64,000 nt of DNA. It comes from Cryobacterium levicorallinum (GTDB taxonomy: Bacteria; Actinomycetota; Actinomycetes; Actinomycetales; Microbacteriaceae). Below the pieces are notes generated by a model, which had not been told where the DNA came from, made no database searches, and was given only the letters and a program-made list of their open reading frames with translations. The DNA is taken from assembly GCF_004402405.1 (NCBI RefSeq), contig NZ_SOFE01000001.1:211370-275369 (forward strand). The letters are read 5' to 3'. This document shows positions 61,802-64,000 of this stretch, one piece after another. The translations under genes and the position numbers were made by a program. Each line of letters starts with the position of its first letter. The stretch's first letter is position 1.

Positions 61802-62863
61802 ATGACAATCCCCACCGCCACCCCGCCCGACATCCTGCGCTGCGCCTACATGGACATCGTCGTGACCGACCTGGCGAAGTCGCGCGAGTTCTACGTCGAC
61901 ATTCTCGGCCTCGTCGTCACCGAAGAGAGCGACACCGAGATCTACCTGCGCAGCTTCGAAGAATTCATTCACCACAACCTCGTGCTGCGTCAGGGGCCGA
62001 TTGCTGCCGTCGCCGCGATGGCTTTTCGGGTGCGCAGCCCCGAAGACGTCGACCTCGCCGAGGCCTACTATAAGGAGCTCGGCTGCCGCACCGAACGTCG
62101 CACCGAGGGCTTCGTGACGGGCATCGGCGACAGCGTGCGCGTCGAAGATCCGCTGGGTTTTCCGTACGAGTTCTTCTACGCCACCACCCACGTTGAACGC
62201 CTCGCCTGGCGCTACGACCTGCAGGGCCCGGGCGCGCTCGTGCGGCTCGACCACTTCAACCAGGTCACCCCCGATGTCGGCCGTGGTCGCAAATACCTCG
62301 AGGACCTGGGCTTTCGCGTTACCGAAGACATTCAGGACTCCGACGGCGTCACCTACGCGGCCTGGATGCGGCGCAAAGACACCGTGCACGACACCGCCCT
62401 CACCGGCGGCAATGGCCCGCGCATGCACCACATCGCGTTCTCGACCCACGAGAAGCACAACATCATCTACATCTGCGACAAGCTCGGCGCCCTACGCAAG
62501 AGCGATCTGATCGAGCGGGGACCTGGCCGCCACGGCGTCTCGAACGCGTTCTACCTCTACCTGCGCGACCCCGACGGGCACCGCATCGAGATCTACACAC
62601 AGGACTATTACACCGGCGACCCCGACAACCCCGTCGTCACCTGGGACGTGCATGACAACCAGCGCCGCGACTGGTGGGGCAACCCCGTCGTACCCAGCTG
62701 GTACACCGACGCCTCACTCGTGCTCGACCTCGACGGCAACCCGCAGCCGGTGATCGAGCGCACCGAGCCTCGCGAAATGGCCGTGACCGTCGGCGCCGAC
62801 GGCTTCTCCTACACCCGCAAGGACGACGCCCTGGCTGGCTTCAAGCTCGGCACGACCCTCTGA
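61802..62863 (+). CDS. hpaD: 3,4-dihydroxyphenylacetate (homoprotocatechuate) 2,3-dioxygenase
   Basis: 353-residue VOC-fold extradiol dioxygenase. The metal ligands are H151 (RLDHFNQ), H210 (MHHIAF) and E263 (HRIEIYTQDYY), each four residues lower than H155, H214 and E267 of the Brevibacterium fuscum enzyme. The second-sphere residues also line up: N153, W188, H196 and Y253 for N157, W192, H200 and Y257. It opens the ring next to the hydroxyls to give the HpaE substrate. GAGGAG lies 7 nt before the ATG. It is separated from hpaE by 169 bp containing repeats. Confidence 0.95.
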   Translation: MTIPTATPPDILRCAYMDIVVTDLAKSREFYVDILGLVVTEESDTEIYLRSFEEFIHHNLVLRQGPIAAVAAMAFRVRSPEDVDLAEAYYKELGCRTERRTEGFVTGIGDSVRVEDPLGFPYEFFYATTHVERLAWRYDLQGPGALVRLDHFNQVTPDVGRGRKYLEDLGFRVTEDIQDSDGVTYAAWMRRKDTVHDTALTGGNGPRMHHIAFSTHEKHNIIYICDKLGALRKSDLIERGPGRHGVSNAFYLYLRDPDGHRIEIYTQDYYTGDPDNPVVTWDVHDNQRRDWWGNPVVPSWYTDASLVLDLDGNPQPVIERTEPREMAVTVGADGFSYTRKDDALAGFKLGTTL

Positions 62864-62870
62864 TTCCGAC

Positions 62871-62933
62871 CGGGCCCGGGCCCGGAAAGCGGGCCCATGA
62901 TTGATCATGGGCCCGCTTCCTTAAGGTGGGCCC
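62871..62933. repeat. GGGCCC-rich palindromic element, copy 3
   Basis: An inner perfect 14-bp stem (AAGCGGGCCCATGA at 62887-62900 with TCATGGGCCCGCTT at 62905-62918) has the loop TTGA. It is preceded by CGGGCCCGGGCCCGG and followed by AAGGTGGGCCC. Reversed, the whole follows the same block order as 41371-41427. It begins 8 nt after the hpaD stop and could end its transcript. Confidence 0.7.
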
Positions 62934-63039
62934 GCTCCGCCCAGATGGCCCGAGGTCCGCACGGTGGCGGATTCAGGATGGAGGTCGTGGCCGGGACGAT
63001 ACCGCCGCGTGTTTTCGCGGGGTGGGCGCACGCATCCGT

Positions 63040-63165
63040 TCTCGTTACCTGAATTCGCCACCGACCGGTGAGGAAACCGACACCGGAATGGGCCCCGCCG
63101 AAGCGAGAACCCGTGCCCGAAGACCCCACACCGCCGAACGGGGCATTGGCCTCGTCGGCAACGGT
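63040..63165 (-). pseudogene. relic of an aldehyde dehydrogenase C-terminus
   Basis: One minus-strand frame reads TVADEANAPFGGVGSSGTGS followed by RFGGAH, then a diverging FLTGRWRIQV. This is the C-terminal signature of benzaldehyde/vanillin-type aldehyde dehydrogenases (usually ADEPNAPFGGVGASGTGSRFGG). In frame, a TAG stands directly upstream and nothing before it resembles the family, so only about 40 codons remain. The rest of the space 62934-63181 shows no other gene. Confidence 0.65.
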
Positions 63166-63181
63166 CTACGCAGGTCGCGGC

Positions 63182-63913
63182 TCAGACCAGAAACTCCAGC
63201 GCGGCCTGCTTGAACGCACGCGCACTCAGCGCGTTCAGGTGGGTGCAACCGGGCAGCTCGAGGTACTGCGCGCCGCGTTCGGCAGCGAGAGCCGCCACCC
63301 CGGCCGGAATCGAGTCGGCACCACCGGCTACAAACAGCTGCGGGATGCCCGCGGGCACGTCGAGCGTGCAGCCCGCGACCCCCTGCACGCACGCCAACAG
63401 CGCCTGGCGGTCGGCACCGGCGGCGATGGAGGGGCCGAGCACCCCGGCAATAGTCGGATCTGCGGGAAGCGCGCCCGAAACGACGAACCGGTTGACCTCG
63501 TCAAGGTCCCAGGTCTCGAACAGCTCGACCGGACCGGCCCCGCCGAGCACGAGCCGCCGTACCCGTTCGGGCGCCAGCCGAGCCAGGGCTGCCACGACCC
63601 GCGACCCCATGGAGTAGCCGATCACGTCGACCCGTTCCAGTTCGAGGGTGTCCAGCACGGCCACGAGGTCGGCGGCCAGCTGGCGCGGGGCGTAGTCGGC
63701 CGCCCGATGCGGCTTGTCACTCTGGCCGTGGCCACGCAGGTCGGGCGTGATCGCGCCGCGCCCAACCTCGGCGAATGCTCGCACCCAGCCGGATCCGCCC
63801 CAGGTCACCGCGGCGGTCGACGCAAAACCATGCACGAACAGCACCGGTCGCTCCCCCGGCGTGGCCTCGAAGGCGATGCGTATCCCGTCGAGACGCCGAG
63901 CGAACCGGGTCAT
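63182..63913 (-). CDS. alpha/beta-fold hydrolase
   Basis: 243 residues. VLFVHGFAS gives the oxyanion region, PDLRGHGQSDKP the conserved DLRGxGxS loop, and the nucleophile elbow is VIGYSMGSR (S101). The acid is probably in AGGADSIP and the histidine in GCTHLNAL. It resembles 3-oxoadipate enol-lactonase/meta-cleavage hydrolase-like enzymes, but the substrate is not fixed. ATGA overlap with the gene upstream places it second or later in a separate minus-strand operon converging on hpaD. Confidence 0.83.
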   Translation of the reverse strand: MTRFARRLDGIRIAFEATPGERPVLFVHGFASTAAVTWGGSGWVRAFAEVGRGAITPDLRGHGQSDKPHRAADYAPRQLAADLVAVLDTLELERVDVIGYSMGSRVVAALARLAPERVRRLVLGGAGPVELFETWDLDEVNRFVVSGALPADPTIAGVLGPSIAAGADRQALLACVQGVAGCTLDVPAGIPQLFVAGGADSIPAGVAALAAERGAQYLELPGCTHLNALSARAFKQAALEFLV

Positions 63914-64000
63914 TCGACGGCGTCGCTCGCGGCGAACACCGCGCCGGCGTGCGCCATCTCGGCGAGGGCGGTCTCGGTCGATTGCGCGGCGACTCCGGCG
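63910..64000 (-). CDS. C-terminal end of an unidentified gene (runs off the window)
   Basis: A minus-strand frame open from the window edge ends in a TGA that overlaps the hydrolase start (ATGA). The 29 visible residues are Ala-rich (ALAEMAHAGAVFAASDAVE) and too few to assign. The overlap and third-position GC indicate a real upstream gene of the same operon. Confidence 0.6.
   Translation of the reverse strand, partial: AGVAAQSTETALAEMAHAGAVFAASDAVE

Noticed and set aside
62926-63213. Plus-strand 95-codon open frame between hpaD and the hydrolase
   Set aside because: The opposite strand holds the aldehyde dehydrogenase relic and the plus frame has no ribosome site or recognisable features.

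Overview
This window looks like chromosome of a high-GC Gram-positive actinobacterium, most probably a member of the Microbacteriaceae (Cryobacterium/Leifsonia-like). That placement is an inference from strong GC bias at third codon positions, a RamB-type regulator divergent from a GTP-dependent PEP carboxykinase, an MgtA-type mannosyltransferase, DtxR/IdeR-like iron boxes and ATGA-overlapped operons. No rRNA, tRNA, CRISPR array, phage module or intact insertion sequence was recognised.

Layout. 0-3.5 kb: 5' end of a siderophore-interacting protein under iron boxes, an MFS transporter and two aldo/keto reductases. 3.5-4.0 kb: a non-coding gap with four 20-bp repeats arranged like the ends of a collapsed IS element. 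4-12.2 kb (minus strand): a nucleoside uptake and salvage operon (two BMP lipoproteins, ATPase, two permeases, cytidine deaminase, thymidine phosphorylase). 12.3-14.7 kb: mannose-1-P guanylyltransferase and a GDP-mannose mannosyltransferase. 14.8-18.3 kb: sdhCDAB with an iron box upstream and a strong terminator. 18.3-22 kb: YihY/BrkB protein, exonuclease III, TrpRS and a HAD phosphatase. 22-27.5 kb: glpD-glpF-glpK divergent from a SorC-family regulator. 27.5-31.2 kb: FMN riboswitch and ribD-ribE-ribBA-ribH. 31-38 kb: small membrane protein, MHS transporter, a DrrAB-like ABC exporter and a fused ABC exporter. 38-44.9 kb: GH38 alpha-mannosidase, pckG and ramB. 45-47 kb: agmatine-to-putrescine genes aguB-aguA. 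47-50.5 kb: two small membrane proteins, SDR, thiolase and an rRNA methyltransferase. 50.6-52.8 kb: a secreted DUF4397 protein, a doubly disrupted anti-sigma factor and an intact ECF sigma factor. 53-64 kb: an aromatic catabolic region resembling homoprotocatechuate (3,4-dihydroxyphenylacetate) meta-cleavage: succinate-semialdehyde dehydrogenase, IclR regulator, MHS transporter, FAH-RraA fusion, GntR regulator, DapA-type aldolase, HpaE, HpaD and an alpha/beta hydrolase.

The genes suggest a heterotroph scavenging nucleosides, glycerol, mannosides, polyamine precursors and phenylacetate-type aromatics, feeding pyruvate, succinate and triose phosphate into a TCA cycle and gluconeogenesis whose genes (sdh, pckG) are also here.

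The least expected content is non-coding. There are three copies of a near-perfect 57-61 bp palindrome acting as gene-end hairpins, three related GGGCCC-rich elements, a roughly 96-nt hairpin, a relic of an aldehyde dehydrogenase beside hpaD, and an anti-sigma factor broken by both a homopolymer frameshift and an in-frame TGA. No complete novel defence or mobile system was found.
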